From contig NZ_JALLGK010000007.1 in assembly GCF_023072595.1 (NCBI RefSeq), positions 248,001-312,000 of the forward strand: DNA of 64,000 bases, written 5' to 3'. Position numbers and translations under genes: made by a program. Shown here piece by piece: positions 1-8,859 of this stretch; within the stretch, counting starts at the first letter, position 1, and every line of letters begins with the position of its first letter. This stretch comes from Streptomyces sp. XM4193. Lineage in GTDB: Bacteria; Actinomycetota; Actinomycetes; Streptomycetales; Streptomycetaceae. The notes beneath the pieces were generated by a model. That model was not told the origin of the DNA, ran no database searches, and worked only from the letters and a program-made list of their open reading frames with translations.

Positions 1-283
1 GGTTGTTGACGACATCGTCGGTCGTCGCGCCGGAGCAGGCGGTGAAGTCGAAGGAGCTGGGCGAGTTGGCGTTGCTCCACAGCACGGGGTACGCGTTGTT
101 GCTGCGCTTGCAGCCGCTGTCCTGGTAGTCGCCCGCGCCCGCGCCCGAGGAGTAGGAGTCGCCGACGGCGACGTAGGACTCGGCCGCGCGCTCGTCCGCG
201 AGCGCGGTGCCGCTGCTCGCCAGTGGCAGCGTAACGAGCGCCGCGAAAACGGCGGTTGCCTTGATGAATCTGGAGGGTCGCAC
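1..283 (-). CDS. SGNH/GDSL-type secreted hydrolase (3' part outside window)
   Basis: This is the N-terminal part of a secreted esterase/lipase of the SGNH hydrolase family; only about 94 residues are inside the window. A signal peptide (basic RPSRFIK, hydrophobic AVFAALVTLPLA, then SSGTALADE) is followed directly by the block I nucleophile motif VAVGDSYSSGAGAGDY, where the serine of GDSYS is catalytic. A later CSGATTDDV segment also fits the family. The GTG start has a GGGAG ribosome site a few bases upstream. The block V Asp/His pair lies outside the window, so substrate cannot be inferred. A strong hairpin lies upstream between this gene and the next. Confidence 0.9.
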   Translation of the reverse strand, partial: MRPSRFIKATAVFAALVTLPLASSGTALADERAAESYVAVGDSYSSGAGAGDYQDSGCKRSNNAYPVLWSNANSPSSFDFTACSGATTDDVVNN

Positions 284-423
284 AGGATCTCCCTTGTGGG
301 GGGTCAAGAAGAACTGCTGTGGTCCCTTGTCCTAGCAACAACCAGCGGTTTCGAGAAGTGGTCCTGCCGGTTGTTCCGTGCAACGACCCCTGGGATTGGG
401 CCGATTGATCCTCTTGCACACCA

Positions 424-456
424 ATGGGGCGGGTGAGGTGACCTCACCCGCCCCAT
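424..456. terminator. Near-perfect palindrome, probable terminator
   Basis: Two 16-base arms (ATGGGGCGGGTGAGGT and its complement) are separated by one base. It lies about 90 bases downstream of the septum-formation-like gene and upstream of the SGNH hydrolase gene, both on the minus strand. The most likely role is transcription termination or isolation of the hydrolase promoter. There is no U-tract, as is common in Streptomyces. Confidence 0.6.
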
Positions 457-545
457 CTGCCCGCGTCGCTCCGTGCGACCGCGGGAATGAGATTCCACGC
501 ACCGTCAGCGCCGAGGCACGAGGCCCGACGACCGCCGTGGCGTGC

Positions 546-1442
546 CTAGTTCAGCTTCGCGCTGAGCTTCTCGCCCTCCTCGGCCACCAGGCTGCACGTG
601 ACCGTGCGCAGCCCCGTCAGGTAGCCGGTCCGCTTCGGGAACTGCGAGAGCGTACGGAACTTGGTGCCGGCGGCCTGCTTGCGCGCCTTGGCCTCGAGCT
701 TGCTCTTGCAGATGCCGTTCGCCTCGGTCTGGAGCGCGGAGTCGGAGGCGTACTCCTTCTCCTTCAGCTTCTCGCGGTGGACGACTTCGCCGTCGTGCGA
801 CTTGGAGCAGCCGAGCTTCTCGTTGTAGCCCTCCTGGCTCTCCGACATGTCGAAGCAGTCACCGACCTTGAGCTGGTACGCGGGCCGGGGCCCGGTGCTC
901 GGGGTCGGGCGGTCCTCCGGATCGAAGTCCGGCAGGTCCGTCTCGGTCTCGGAGGGGTCGACCCAGGGCTCGTCCGACTCCTCGTCATCGGTCTCCGACT
1001 CGCTGGGAGTCGGCGAGGGCGATTCGCTGGTCGCCGACGGGGACGGGGAGTTCTTCGCCTCGTCGTCCTTGTCGCCGTCACCACCGGTGAACAGGAACGC
1101 GCCTCCGATGATCAGCGCACCCGCGACCACGACGGAGACCAGGGCGATGATCACCGCCTTGCGGTTGCTGCCGCCGCCAGAGGGAGGCGGCTGCTGCCAA
1201 CCGCCGGACGGCGGACCGGGAGGACCGGGAGGGCCGAAACCGCCGCCCTGACCGCCGCCGGGAGGCGGGCCGTAACCGCCCTGTCCGCCGCCGGGCGGGC
1301 CGGGAGGGCCCTGCGGTCCGGGAGGACCGAAACCGCCCGGCTGCGGCGGGCCGGGGTATCCATAACCTTGGGGCGGGCCGAAGCCGCCGGGGCCCGGCGG
1401 GCCACCGGCCGGGGGCTGCTGACCTGGGGGTGGAATCGTCAT
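546..1442 (-). CDS. Proline/glycine-rich membrane protein with septum-formation-type domain
   Basis: This 298-residue protein has three parts. The cytoplasmic N-terminus (residues 1-95) is rich in Pro, Gly and Gln with GGFGPP-like repeats. One membrane segment follows (about 98-120, KAVIIALVSVVVAGALIIGG). After an acidic Ser/Pro/Glu linker comes a C-terminal extracellular domain of about 110 residues. That domain carries VGDCFD, a GCSKSHDGEVV element and two further cysteines, the pattern of the septum-formation/DUF4190-associated family of actinobacteria. It is probably cell-envelope associated, with an unknown biochemical role. The ATG start is the only convincing one, though the ribosome site is weak. 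Confidence 0.8.
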   Translation of the reverse strand: MTIPPPGQQPPAGGPPGPGGFGPPQGYGYPGPPQPGGFGPPGPQGPPGPPGGGQGGYGPPPGGGQGGGFGPPGPPGPPSGGWQQPPPSGGGSNRKAVIIALVSVVVAGALIIGGAFLFTGGDGDKDDEAKNSPSPSATSESPSPTPSESETDDEESDEPWVDPSETETDLPDFDPEDRPTPSTGPRPAYQLKVGDCFDMSESQEGYNEKLGCSKSHDGEVVHREKLKEKEYASDSALQTEANGICKSKLEAKARKQAAGTKFRTLSQFPKRTGYLTGLRTVTCSLVAEEGEKLSAKLN

Positions 1443-1909
1443 GCGCCAACTCTGTCATGTTCCCAACGGGCGCAGGAATCGAGGTCCTCACAGCTCTGCT
1501 ACAGGAGTGTCATCATCGGTGGATCTTGTGGAGCCGGACACCGGCGCAGCCGACCACTGACCGCATGACGACGAACAGGCGTTGAACAGGGACTTGTTGG
1601 CTTTTGTCCCGATTGTTGCCACCCGTGCGATCCCGAGACGGAGGCTGTCCGTTCGCGCATCCTCCGCGGCGTGGCCCGCACTGGCCCCTGCCAGAGGCCG
1701 ACCCCGGAGAGCATCGAGCACTCACGACGCACTGCTTTCCGCCGCATCCTGCAACACCGAAAGCGGCCGAGGACGGCCGAAGCGACCGGGCAGTGCGAGG
1801 CTTCGACTCCCCCACGGGCCGCAGGCCGCGCGGCAGACACACCGCCATCGCACGACCACAGACCGGGACGACCCCTCGGAGAACCGAGCAGCCCCCTGGC
1901 CTCCGAGGC
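1443..1909. other. Intergenic region, no gene seen
   Basis: About 470 bases separate two minus-strand genes. Open frames here lack Streptomyces-like codon bias and have no recognisable family. It presumably holds the promoter of the septum-formation-like gene; I see no clear regulatory element. Confidence 0.5.
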
Positions 1910-2209
1910 TCAGTCCTCGTTCTTGCGACGTCTCCAGCGGCGCGTTTTGCGCGTCTTGCGGGCCTTGCGTCTGCTCTTGCTGAAGAACCAGCCCGCAGGC
2001 GGCTCGTCGGCCCGCCACGGCTGGGGCTCGGGGGGCTGATTCCGCCAGCGCTCCTGCAGCATCCTGGTACGCGCGGCGGGCTCGCTGACCTCTGCGCCGC
2101 GGATGAAGTTCTCGTCGAGGACCAGATCGTCCCAGTCGGCGCTGCCGCCCCTGCCTCCGGCACCGCCGGAGCTTTCGTCCTCGCCCTGTCCTCGCGGCTC
2201 GGTGCCCAC
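1910..2209 (-). CDS. Small conserved hypothetical protein with basic C-terminal tail
   Basis: This 99-residue protein is not assigned to a named family. The GTG start was chosen because a GGGAGG ribosome site sits five bases upstream; longer frames run into the xylA region. The first 25 residues are Gly/Ser/Glu-rich. A conserved-looking core follows (DWDDLVLDENFI, then ARTRMLQERWRNQPPEPQPW), then WFFSKSRR and a strongly basic tail of Arg/Lys repeats ending in KNED. The acidic-core/basic-tail layout suggests nucleic-acid or membrane-surface binding, but that is inference. It lies downstream of xylA on the same strand with a 175-base gap. Confidence 0.65.
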   Translation of the reverse strand: MGTEPRGQGEDESSGGAGGRGGSADWDDLVLDENFIRGAEVSEPAARTRMLQERWRNQPPEPQPWRADEPPAGWFFSKSRRKARKTRKTRRWRRRKNED

Positions 2210-2384
2210 TCCAGCCTCCCGTCGCCGATCACGGCTTCCGCACACTGCCTGAACGCGTGGCGCACCGTGATGGTTCCCGCCACGACGGGGCCCTACACGA
2301 TCCGCGGCGCCCGCATCCGGCCCGGTCCGGTGGCACGGACGGGGCAGCCGCCCGGCCCGTACCACCGACTGCCGCCGTCGTCCG

Positions 2385-3587
2385 TCACGCGCCCCGCACG
2401 CCCAGCAGATGGTCCATCGCGAGCTGGTCCAGCCGCTCGAACGCCATTCCGCGCTCGGCCGCCGCGTCGGGGTCGAACTGCTCGAAGGCACCGACGTCGG
2501 CGAGGAGTTGGGCGGGCGTCTCGCCGGGCTCCAGCGTCGGCCTGGCCAGTTGGTCGAGCCGGGAGTCCGCCAGCGCCTGGACGACGTCCGGGTCGGCCCG
2601 GAAGGCGGCGGCACGGTCGCGCAGGATCAGGTAGTTGCGCATGCAGCCGGCGGCCGACTGCCACACACCGTCGACGTCCTCGGTCCTCGGCGGCTTGAAG
2701 TCGAAGTGTCGCGGCCCGGTGTAGCCGGCGGTCTCCAACAGGTCCACCAGCCAGAAGGCGGCGCGCAGATCACCGGCTCCGAAGCGCAGGTCCTGGTCGT
2801 ACTTCACCCCGTTCTGACCGTTGAGGTCGATGTGGAAGAGCTTGCCCGCCCACAGCGCCTGGGCCGCTCCGTGCGGGAAGTTGAGGCCCGCCATCTGCTC
2901 GTGGCCGACCTCGGGGTTCACGCCGAAGAGCTCGGGCCGCTCCAGCCGTTCGATGAACGCCAGCGCGTGGCCGACGGTGGGCAGCAGCAGGTCGCCGCGC
3001 GGCTCGTTGGGCTTGGGCTCGACGGCGAACCGCAGCGCGTAGCCCTGCTCGTGGACGTACTCGCCGAGCAGGTCGAAGGCCTCCTTCATCCGGTCCAGCG
3101 CGAGCCGGATGTCCTTGGACGCGCCGGACTCGGCGCCCTCCCGGCCGCCCCAGGCGACGTAGGTCTGCGCGCCCAGTTCAGCCGCCAGATCGATGTTGCG
3201 CATGGTCTTGCGCAGGGCGTAGCGGCGCACGTCGCGGTCGTTCGCGGTGAAGGCGCCGTCCTTGAAGACCGGGTGGGCGAAGAGGTTGGTCGTTGCCATC
3301 GGCACGGTGAGCCCGGTGGAGGCCAGGGCCTTGCGGAAGCGGCCGAGCTGCTCCTCCCGCTCGTGGTGCGAGGCACCGAAGGGGATCAGGTCGTCGTCGT
3401 GGAAGGTGATGCCCCAGGCGCCGAGTTCGGAGAGCCGGTGGACGGCCTCGACGGCGTCGAGCGCGGGCCGCGTGGCCTCGCCGAAGGGGTCCCTGCCCTG
3501 CCATCCCACCGTCCACAGCCCGAAGCTGAACCGGTCCTCGGGGACGGGCACGTAGTCGCTGTGTGCTGCCGTCGTCGCCATCGGCAT
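2385..3587 (-). CDS. xylA: Xylose isomerase
   Basis: Xylose isomerase converts D-xylose to D-xylulose in the cytoplasm and depends on divalent metals. The 400-residue protein has the usual length and motifs. These are FSFGLWTVGWQGRDPFG near the N-terminus, the catalytic-histidine element ITFHDDDLIPFG (His about 63), a VEPKPNEPRGD metal-binding segment, and GVNPEVGHEQMAG and FHIDLNGQ further on. The ATG start has an AGAAGGG ribosome site; a second ATG two codons later is possible. It is transcribed divergently from xylB across a short AT-rich region, with a ROK regulator downstream of xylB, so the three form a xylose catabolic locus. Confidence 0.97.
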   Translation of the reverse strand: MPMATTAAHSDYVPVPEDRFSFGLWTVGWQGRDPFGEATRPALDAVEAVHRLSELGAWGITFHDDDLIPFGASHHEREEQLGRFRKALASTGLTVPMATTNLFAHPVFKDGAFTANDRDVRRYALRKTMRNIDLAAELGAQTYVAWGGREGAESGASKDIRLALDRMKEAFDLLGEYVHEQGYALRFAVEPKPNEPRGDLLLPTVGHALAFIERLERPELFGVNPEVGHEQMAGLNFPHGAAQALWAGKLFHIDLNGQNGVKYDQDLRFGAGDLRAAFWLVDLLETAGYTGPRHFDFKPPRTEDVDGVWQSAAGCMRNYLILRDRAAAFRADPDVVQALADSRLDQLARPTLEPGETPAQLLADVGAFEQFDPDAAAERGMAFERLDQLAMDHLLGVRGA

Positions 3588-3712
3588 GCTGCCCTTCTCT
3601 CTGCTTATTTCGTCATCGGCGTTAACAAATTAGTATGCGAGGCATCCTGAGGAAACCCCGCGACGCCCTCCGTCGCGGAACGAGAGCACAACAGGCACAA
3701 GAAGGAGCAGGC
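3588..3712. promoter_or_regulatory. Divergent xylA/xylB control region
   Basis: This 125-base divergent region contains the only AT-rich stretch nearby (around 3605-3640, with GTTAACAAATTAGTATGC). It must hold both promoters and is the natural target of the ROK regulator encoded downstream of xylB. The exact operator cannot be fixed from one copy. The xylB ribosome site GAAGGAG is at its right edge. Confidence 0.55.
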
Positions 3713-5140
3713 ATGGCCGAACCGCAGGGCCCGCTGGTCATCGGCGTCGACAGTTCGACCCAGTCGACCAAGGCGCTGGCGGTGGACGCCTCGACCGGCG
3801 AGGTGCTGGCCCAGGGCCGCGCCGCGCACACGGTCGGCGCCACCCACGAGAGCGATCCGGAGCAGTGGTGGCGGGCGCTCGTCTCGGCGATCGAGCAGTG
3901 CGGGCCCCACGCGCAGCGCGCCGCCGCGATCTCCGTGGCCGGCCAGCAGCACGGCCTGGTCACCCTCGACGAGAACGGCGACCCCGTACGCCCGGCGCTG
4001 CTGTGGAACGACGTGCGCTCGGCGCCCCAGGCGGAGCGGCTGGCAACAGAGCTGGGCGGACCGCAGGCGTGGGCGCGGCGCACCGGCCTGGTGCCCGCAC
4101 CCTCCTTCACCGCCTCCAAGTGGCTGTGGCTGGCGGAGCACGAGCCGGAGTCCGTGGCACGGACCGCCTCGGTGCAGCTGCCGCACGACTATCTGACGGG
4201 TCGCCTCACCGGTGCGGCGACCACCGACCGCGGCGATGTCTCCGGCACCGGCTGGTGGTCGAGCGAGAGCGGCGACTACGACGGCGAGGTGCTGGCCCAT
4301 CTCGGCCTGGACCGGGAGATGCTGCCCCGCGTGGTGGCTCGCGGCGAGGCGGCGGGGACCGTACGGGGCGGGCTCGAACTCCCCGTGCCCGCCGGGGCGT
4401 TGGTCGCCGGCGGCACCGGGGACAACATGGCCGCGGCGCTCGGTCTGGGGCTGCGCCCGGGTCAGCCGGTGCTCTCCCTCGGCACCTCCGGAACGGTCTA
4501 CGCCGTCGGTCGGCAGCGCCCCGTCGACCCCTCCGGCACGGTCGCAGGCTTCGCCGACGCGCTCGACGGCTGGCTGCCGCTCGCCTGCACCCTCAACTGC
4601 ACGCTGGCGGTCGACCGCATCGCCGCGCTCCTCGGCCGGGACCGCGAGCAGGTCGAGCCCGGCGGCGGCGCGACGGTCCTGCCGTTCCTGGACGGCGAAC
4701 GCACCCCTGCCCTGCCCTACGCCGGCGGCCTGCTGTACGGACTGACCCACGACACCACCGGCGGCCAGGTCCTCCAGTCCGCCTACGACGGGGCGGTGTA
4801 CGCGCTGCTGCGCGCCGTCGAGCTGGTGCTCGACCCGGACAGCCCCTCCGACTCCCCGATCCTGCTGATCGGCGGCGGCGCCCGGGGAACCGCCTGGCGG
4901 GAGACCGTGCGCCGACTGTCCGGCAGGCCCGTACAGGTGCCGCACGCCCAGGAGTTGGTGGCACTCGGGGCAGCCGCCCAGGCCGCCGGACTGGTGCTCG
5001 GCGAGGACCCGGCGGCGCTGGCACGCAGCTGGGGCACCGCGGACGGTGCGCACCACCCGGCGGTGGAGACCGACCGTGCCACCCTCGACCGGCTCGCCAC
5101 CACCCTCGCCGATGCGGATACGCTGCTGCGCCGGCAGTGA
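3713..5140 (+). CDS. xylB: Xylulokinase
   Basis: Xylulokinase phosphorylates D-xylulose to xylulose 5-phosphate, feeding the pentose phosphate pathway. The 475-residue FGGY-family protein has phosphate-1 motif GVDSSTQSTKALAVD (residues about 11-25), SVAGQQHGLV and LLWNDVRS in the sugar-binding half, and GGTGDNMAAALGLG plus LGTSGTVYAV in the middle. The adenosine-binding GGGARGTAWRE lies near the C-terminus. The ATG with GAAGGAG upstream was chosen over a longer in-frame start. It is divergent from xylA and followed after about 175 bases by the ROK regulator. Confidence 0.96.
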   Translation: MAEPQGPLVIGVDSSTQSTKALAVDASTGEVLAQGRAAHTVGATHESDPEQWWRALVSAIEQCGPHAQRAAAISVAGQQHGLVTLDENGDPVRPALLWNDVRSAPQAERLATELGGPQAWARRTGLVPAPSFTASKWLWLAEHEPESVARTASVQLPHDYLTGRLTGAATTDRGDVSGTGWWSSESGDYDGEVLAHLGLDREMLPRVVARGEAAGTVRGGLELPVPAGALVAGGTGDNMAAALGLGLRPGQPVLSLGTSGTVYAVGRQRPVDPSGTVAGFADALDGWLPLACTLNCTLAVDRIAALLGRDREQVEPGGGATVLPFLDGERTPALPYAGGLLYGLTHDTTGGQVLQSAYDGAVYALLRAVELVLDPDSPSDSPILLIGGGARGTAWRETVRRLSGRPVQVPHAQELVALGAAAQAAGLVLGEDPAALARSWGTADGAHHPAVETDRATLDRLATTLADADTLLRRQ

Positions 5141-5170
5141 GCGCGGAACCACGGCGCGTCATCGGGAGCA

Positions 5171-5205
5171 ACGGGCGACCCGCTCGGCGCGCACCGGTCG
5201 CCCGT
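5171..5205 (+). terminator. Hairpin after xylB
   Basis: A perfect 10-base stem (ACGGGCGACC with GGTCGCCCGT) around a 15-base loop lies just beyond the xylB stop. It probably attenuates or ends xylB transcription before the regulator gene, which would then need its own promoter or read-through. Confidence 0.5.
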
Positions 5206-5315
5206 GCAGCCGCAACCGAGCACCGCAGGCCCGGGCCGCGAGGAGGCGGCGGACCGCCGATCACGCCGCACAGCCCGAACAAGCCCCACGGAAACCGAGG
5301 AAGGGGAGCCACCCG

Positions 5316-6662
5316 ATGGCCGTCGCGCCCAGGCTCCACACCCAGCAGGACATGCGCCGCCGCAACCTCGCGGCCGTCCTGTACGCCGTGGCGGACGCGG
5401 GCCCCGCGTCCCGGGCGAGCGTCGCGGCGCGGATCGGCCTGACCCGCGCCGCGGTGTCGACGCTGGTGGACGAGCTGCTCACGGCCGCCCTGCTGGAGGA
5501 GCAGGGGCCCGGCCGGTCGGGCACGGTCGGGCGGCCCGGGACCGTACTGGGCCTGAGCGAACGCGGACCGTGCGGGGTCGGCGCCGAGATCGGCGTCGAC
5601 CACCTCGCGGTGTGCGCGGTGGACCTGCGGGGCCGGGTCCGGGCCCGCACGGCCGTGGACGCCGCCAACCGGGAGAGCTCGCCGGAGCTGGTGCTGCGCA
5701 GACTGGCCGAGCTGACCGCACGTCTGGCCAAGGACACGGCCGCACAGGGGCTGCGGCCCGCGGGGGTCTGCGTGGCGGTGCCGGGCCTGGTGGCGCGCAG
5801 GACGACACGGGTGGTCCGCGCCCCCAACCTGGGCTGGCAGGACGTGGAGCTGGCTCCGTGGTTCGCGGAGCTGGACCGGGAGTTGGGGCTGTCGGCCGCT
5901 CAGCGCAGGACGCCGTACTTCTTCGTCGACAACGAGGCGCACCTCGGCGCCCGGGCCGAGGTCTGGACCGAGCCCCCCGGCGACGGCGAGGACGAGGGCC
6001 CCGACGGAGCCGCGCCGCGGTCCGCGAGCGCGCAGGAGGCCGCGGCGCCGGGCACCTCGCAGGAGACGCCGGGCGAGATCCTGCACGTCTCGGCGGAGGT
6101 CGGTATCGGTGCGGCCGTCCTGGTCGACGGCGAACTGCTGCGCGGCTCACGGGGGTTCGCCGGCGAGCTGGGGCACGTACCGGTGCGCCGCCGCGGCCGT
6201 CCCTGCGGGTGCGGCAGGAACGGCTGCCTGGAGCAGTACGCCGGCGAGGAGGCGGTGCTGCGCGCCGTGGGGCTGGACCCCGCACGGGCACTGGCCGAAC
6301 ACCCCGGGCCCGGCGGCCGGGTGGAGATGCTCGCACGCCGGGCCGAGGACGGCGACCGCCAGGTCCTCAGGGCGCTGCGGGCGGCAGGCGGCGATCTGGG
6401 GGTTGCCCTGAGCGGCGCCGCGAGCCTGCTGGACCCGCGGACCATCGTGCTGGGCGGCGCCATGGCCCGGCTGGCTCCGTGGCTGCTGCCCCCGCTGGAG
6501 GAGGAGTTGGCGCGCGGCCCCGCGGGAGGTTCGGTGGTCGCGGTCGCCCGGCTCGGCGCGGACGGGCCGCTGCTCGGCGCCGCACACGCGGTGGTGCGGG
6601 CCGTCCTGGACGATCCGTTGGGCACCGCCACCCGCAGGCCGCTCCTCGCCGAGGAGAGCTAA
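5316..6662 (+). CDS. ROK-family transcriptional regulator of the xylose locus
   Basis: This is a probable xylose-responsive repressor (XylR-like) of 448 residues. The N-terminal winged helix-turn-helix (residues about 8-75, with ASRASVAARIGLTRAAVSTL) precedes a ROK sugar-kinase-like fold. The ROK zinc motif is intact (CGCGRNGCLEQYAGEE), as is GFAGELGHVPV. Unusually, an acidic, low-complexity insertion of roughly 35 residues sits between DNEAHLGARAEVW and EILHVSAEVGIG, where most ROK proteins have a short loop. The start is set by a GGGGAG ribosome site. Ligand identity is inferred from position beside xylAB. Confidence 0.88.
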   Translation: MAVAPRLHTQQDMRRRNLAAVLYAVADAGPASRASVAARIGLTRAAVSTLVDELLTAALLEEQGPGRSGTVGRPGTVLGLSERGPCGVGAEIGVDHLAVCAVDLRGRVRARTAVDAANRESSPELVLRRLAELTARLAKDTAAQGLRPAGVCVAVPGLVARRTTRVVRAPNLGWQDVELAPWFAELDRELGLSAAQRRTPYFFVDNEAHLGARAEVWTEPPGDGEDEGPDGAAPRSASAQEAAAPGTSQETPGEILHVSAEVGIGAAVLVDGELLRGSRGFAGELGHVPVRRRGRPCGCGRNGCLEQYAGEEAVLRAVGLDPARALAEHPGPGGRVEMLARRAEDGDRQVLRALRAAGGDLGVALSGAASLLDPRTIVLGGAMARLAPWLLPPLEEELARGPAGGSVVAVARLGADGPLLGAAHAVVRAVLDDPLGTATRRPLLAEES

Positions 6663-7053
6663 GCCGGGTGCACGCATCCGCCGAGACGCGGACGGACGGC
6701 TCGTACGCCCTGGTCGGGACGCCTCCGGTGGTACGCACTCGTTGAGCGGTACGCGCCCACGGGACACGCCCGGAGCCGGGCACGCGCCCGCCAGGCACAC
6801 GCGGAGCCGGCAACCTCGGAGGCCCACCGGAGCGCGGGGGCGTGGACGCGGGCGCGCGGCGACGGCCCGGGCGCCGATCGGAGCGGCCGGAAGCAGCGCT
6901 GATCCGACGCGTTGTGCTCCGCCGGCGGCCGCGAAGGCGGGTAGGTACCCACCGAACGGCCAACTCCCACCTCTGCGACGGGAGTTCACCGGATGCGGCG
7001 AACTGTGCCGATCGGCCTCATGAACCGCCGACGCACCGAGCAGGGTCAGCGCC
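6663..7053. other. Intergenic region, no gene seen
   Basis: About 390 bases lie between the ROK regulator and the proline-rich secreted protein. I find no convincing coding frame, RNA gene or hairpin; it presumably contains the promoter of the downstream gene. Confidence 0.5.
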
Positions 7054-7632
7054 ATGACCCCAAGTGCGAGGCGAGCCGGGCGACAGCTGCGGCCGGGAAC
7101 GCTCCTGGCCGGCGCGGTGTGCGGAACCGCACTCGTCCTCGGCTCCGCCCCTGTGGCGTTCGCGGCACCCCACGAGGCCTGTGCGTTCGCCGACTCGGAC
7201 CGCTCCGTGAAGGAGCTGATGGAACGGGCGCTGAGCGGTGAACCCGTGGCCCAGCTCTGTCGGCAGGCGCCACCGGAGCCCACACCGCCACGTCCGACCC
7301 CGCCGACCCCGCCCGCACCCACACCACCGCCGCCACCCGCGCCCCCACCGCCGCCCACGCCCACGCCCGAACCGCCGCCACCACCGGCCACCACTCCCCC
7401 GCCGGCACCCACCCCCTCGACGAGCAGGCCGACCGTCCGCCCCACACCCTCCACTCCCCCGCCGAGCCGGTCGCCCTCGCCGCTTGCCGCACCGCTGCAC
7501 GCGCCGGTGGAGAACAAGCCGGCGCAGCAGGGCAGTTCGCTCATGGGCCGGATGCTGCTGATCCTGGCCCCCGCCGTGCTGGCGGCCGCCGCACTCAAAC
7601 CGCGCGGTGGCGGCTCGTCCTCCTCGTCCTGA
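7054..7632 (+). CDS. Secreted proline-rich wall-spanning protein (hypothetical)
   Basis: This 192-residue exported protein has a recognisable layout but no named family. The signal peptide (RRAGRQLRPGTLLAGAVCG, then LGSAPVAFAAP) is cleaved after AFA. A short charged segment with two cysteines follows (CAFADSDRSVKELMERAL, then LCRQ). Next come about 85 residues of Pro/Thr/Ser repeats (PPPPTPTPEPPPPP type). A single hydrophobic segment (LMGRMLLILAPAVLAAAAL) precedes KPRGGG and polyserine. The plan is that of a membrane-anchored protein whose Pro-rich stalk crosses the wall. The stop codon lies within a 16-bp tandem repeat. Confidence 0.7.
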   Translation: MTPSARRAGRQLRPGTLLAGAVCGTALVLGSAPVAFAAPHEACAFADSDRSVKELMERALSGEPVAQLCRQAPPEPTPPRPTPPTPPAPTPPPPPAPPPPPTPTPEPPPPPATTPPPAPTPSTSRPTVRPTPSTPPPSRSPSPLAAPLHAPVENKPAQQGSSLMGRMLLILAPAVLAAAALKPRGGGSSSSS

Positions 7633-7670
7633 ACCGACCCAGTCCTGAACCGACCCAGTCCTGAACCGAG
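7627..7670. repeat. 16-bp tandem repeat over a stop codon
   Basis: The unit TCCTGAACCGACCCAG occurs 2.7 times without mismatch. The first copy supplies the stop codon of the proline-rich secreted protein. Slippage here would not change the reading frame of the gene. Confidence 0.85.
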
Positions 7671-7850
7671 CACAGCCGCGAGGCGGCACGCGGCTGCGCA
7701 CCCGGCGTCCGTCCGCCCACCGCCGCGCCCGCCCACGACGCCGCGGCCCGTCCGCCCACGCACCGCACACCTATCGCCCGCTTCGCCGTCCCGCGCCGGC
7801 CTCGGCACCCCCGACGCCGGTGCACTCCCCCCTGCCGACAAGGAGCCCCC

Positions 7851-8621
7851 GTGTCCGAGTGGCTTGTCCTCGCGCTGGCCATGGCCGCCTCGTGCGCGGT
7901 CGTACTGAGCGTGGCGCTGCTGCGTCAACGCAGGCTGGGCGACGCCGAGGAGGACACCTCACAGACCCCGGACGTCATCGAGTACATCACCATGATGATC
8001 GGCGTCGTCTACGCGATCGTGCTCGGACTGGCCATCGCCGGCGTCTGGGAGGAGCGCAACGCGGCGGAGGACCTCGTCGTGCGGGAGGCTCAGGCGCTGC
8101 ACGAGGTCGGCGCACGCTCGGAGGTCTACCCGGCACAGGTGCGCGAGGACATCCGCCGCGACGTGGACCGGTACGTCGAACACGTCGTGGGCACCGAATG
8201 GTCCCGGATGGTGGAGGACGGCGAACTGACCGAGCGGGGCGACGAGTTGATCGCGGCCGTGCGTTCCCACGTCAGCGGCTTCGAGCCGCGCACCACGCTC
8301 CAGTCCCATGCCTACCAGGGCATGGTCGACCAGATCACCGCGGCCGAACAGGCCCGGATCGGCCGCGGACAGAGCATCGAACCCACCCTGCCCGCGGTGG
8401 TCTGGTTCGGTCTGGTGGTCGGGGCGGTGGCGACCGTGGGCATGGTCTTCGCGTTGCAGATCCGCCGCTCCGCGCGGGAGTTGGTGCTCGCCGGCCTCTT
8501 CAGCGCGCTCATCGCGTTTCTGCTCTTCCTCATCTGGGTCTTCGACGAGCCGTACGCGCGGGGCCTGGCAGATCCGGCCGAGGCGTTCCACACCCTCTTC
8601 CCCGACGTGACCGGAGGCTGA
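7851..8621 (+). CDS. DUF4239 (bestrophin-like) integral membrane protein
   Basis: This 256-residue membrane protein has two N-terminal membrane segments (about 4-24 and 43-68, the second ITMMIGVVYAIVLGLAIAGVW) and two near the C-terminus (VVWFGLVVGAVATVGMVFAL and LVLAGLFSALIAFLLFLIW). A central charged helical region of about 100 residues lies between them. This topology and the EYITMMIGVVYAIVLG element match the DUF4239/bestrophin-like family, sometimes proposed to conduct ions; function is unproven. The GTG start follows an AAGGAG ribosome site. It appears monocistronic. Confidence 0.8.
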   Translation: MSEWLVLALAMAASCAVVLSVALLRQRRLGDAEEDTSQTPDVIEYITMMIGVVYAIVLGLAIAGVWEERNAAEDLVVREAQALHEVGARSEVYPAQVREDIRRDVDRYVEHVVGTEWSRMVEDGELTERGDELIAAVRSHVSGFEPRTTLQSHAYQGMVDQITAAEQARIGRGQSIEPTLPAVVWFGLVVGAVATVGMVFALQIRRSARELVLAGLFSALIAFLLFLIWVFDEPYARGLADPAEAFHTLFPDVTGG

Positions 8622-8859
8622 CGCGACGCTGGAGACCGACGCGGCACGGGAGACCGGCCCCGCGCTGGAGACCGCCGCCGCACGGGGCCGACGCGGCCGG
8701 AGGCGGAGGCGCCCGCGGTACGCGCAGCCCGACCGCGCGTACCGGGCAGTCGTGGGCGGGACCGACCGGCTTCGGACGGCCCTTGCCCCCGCCGGGCACT
8801 CGCTGATGAGATCGTGACGCACAGCCATCGCGACACTGACCACCAGCGAAGGAGTCCAG

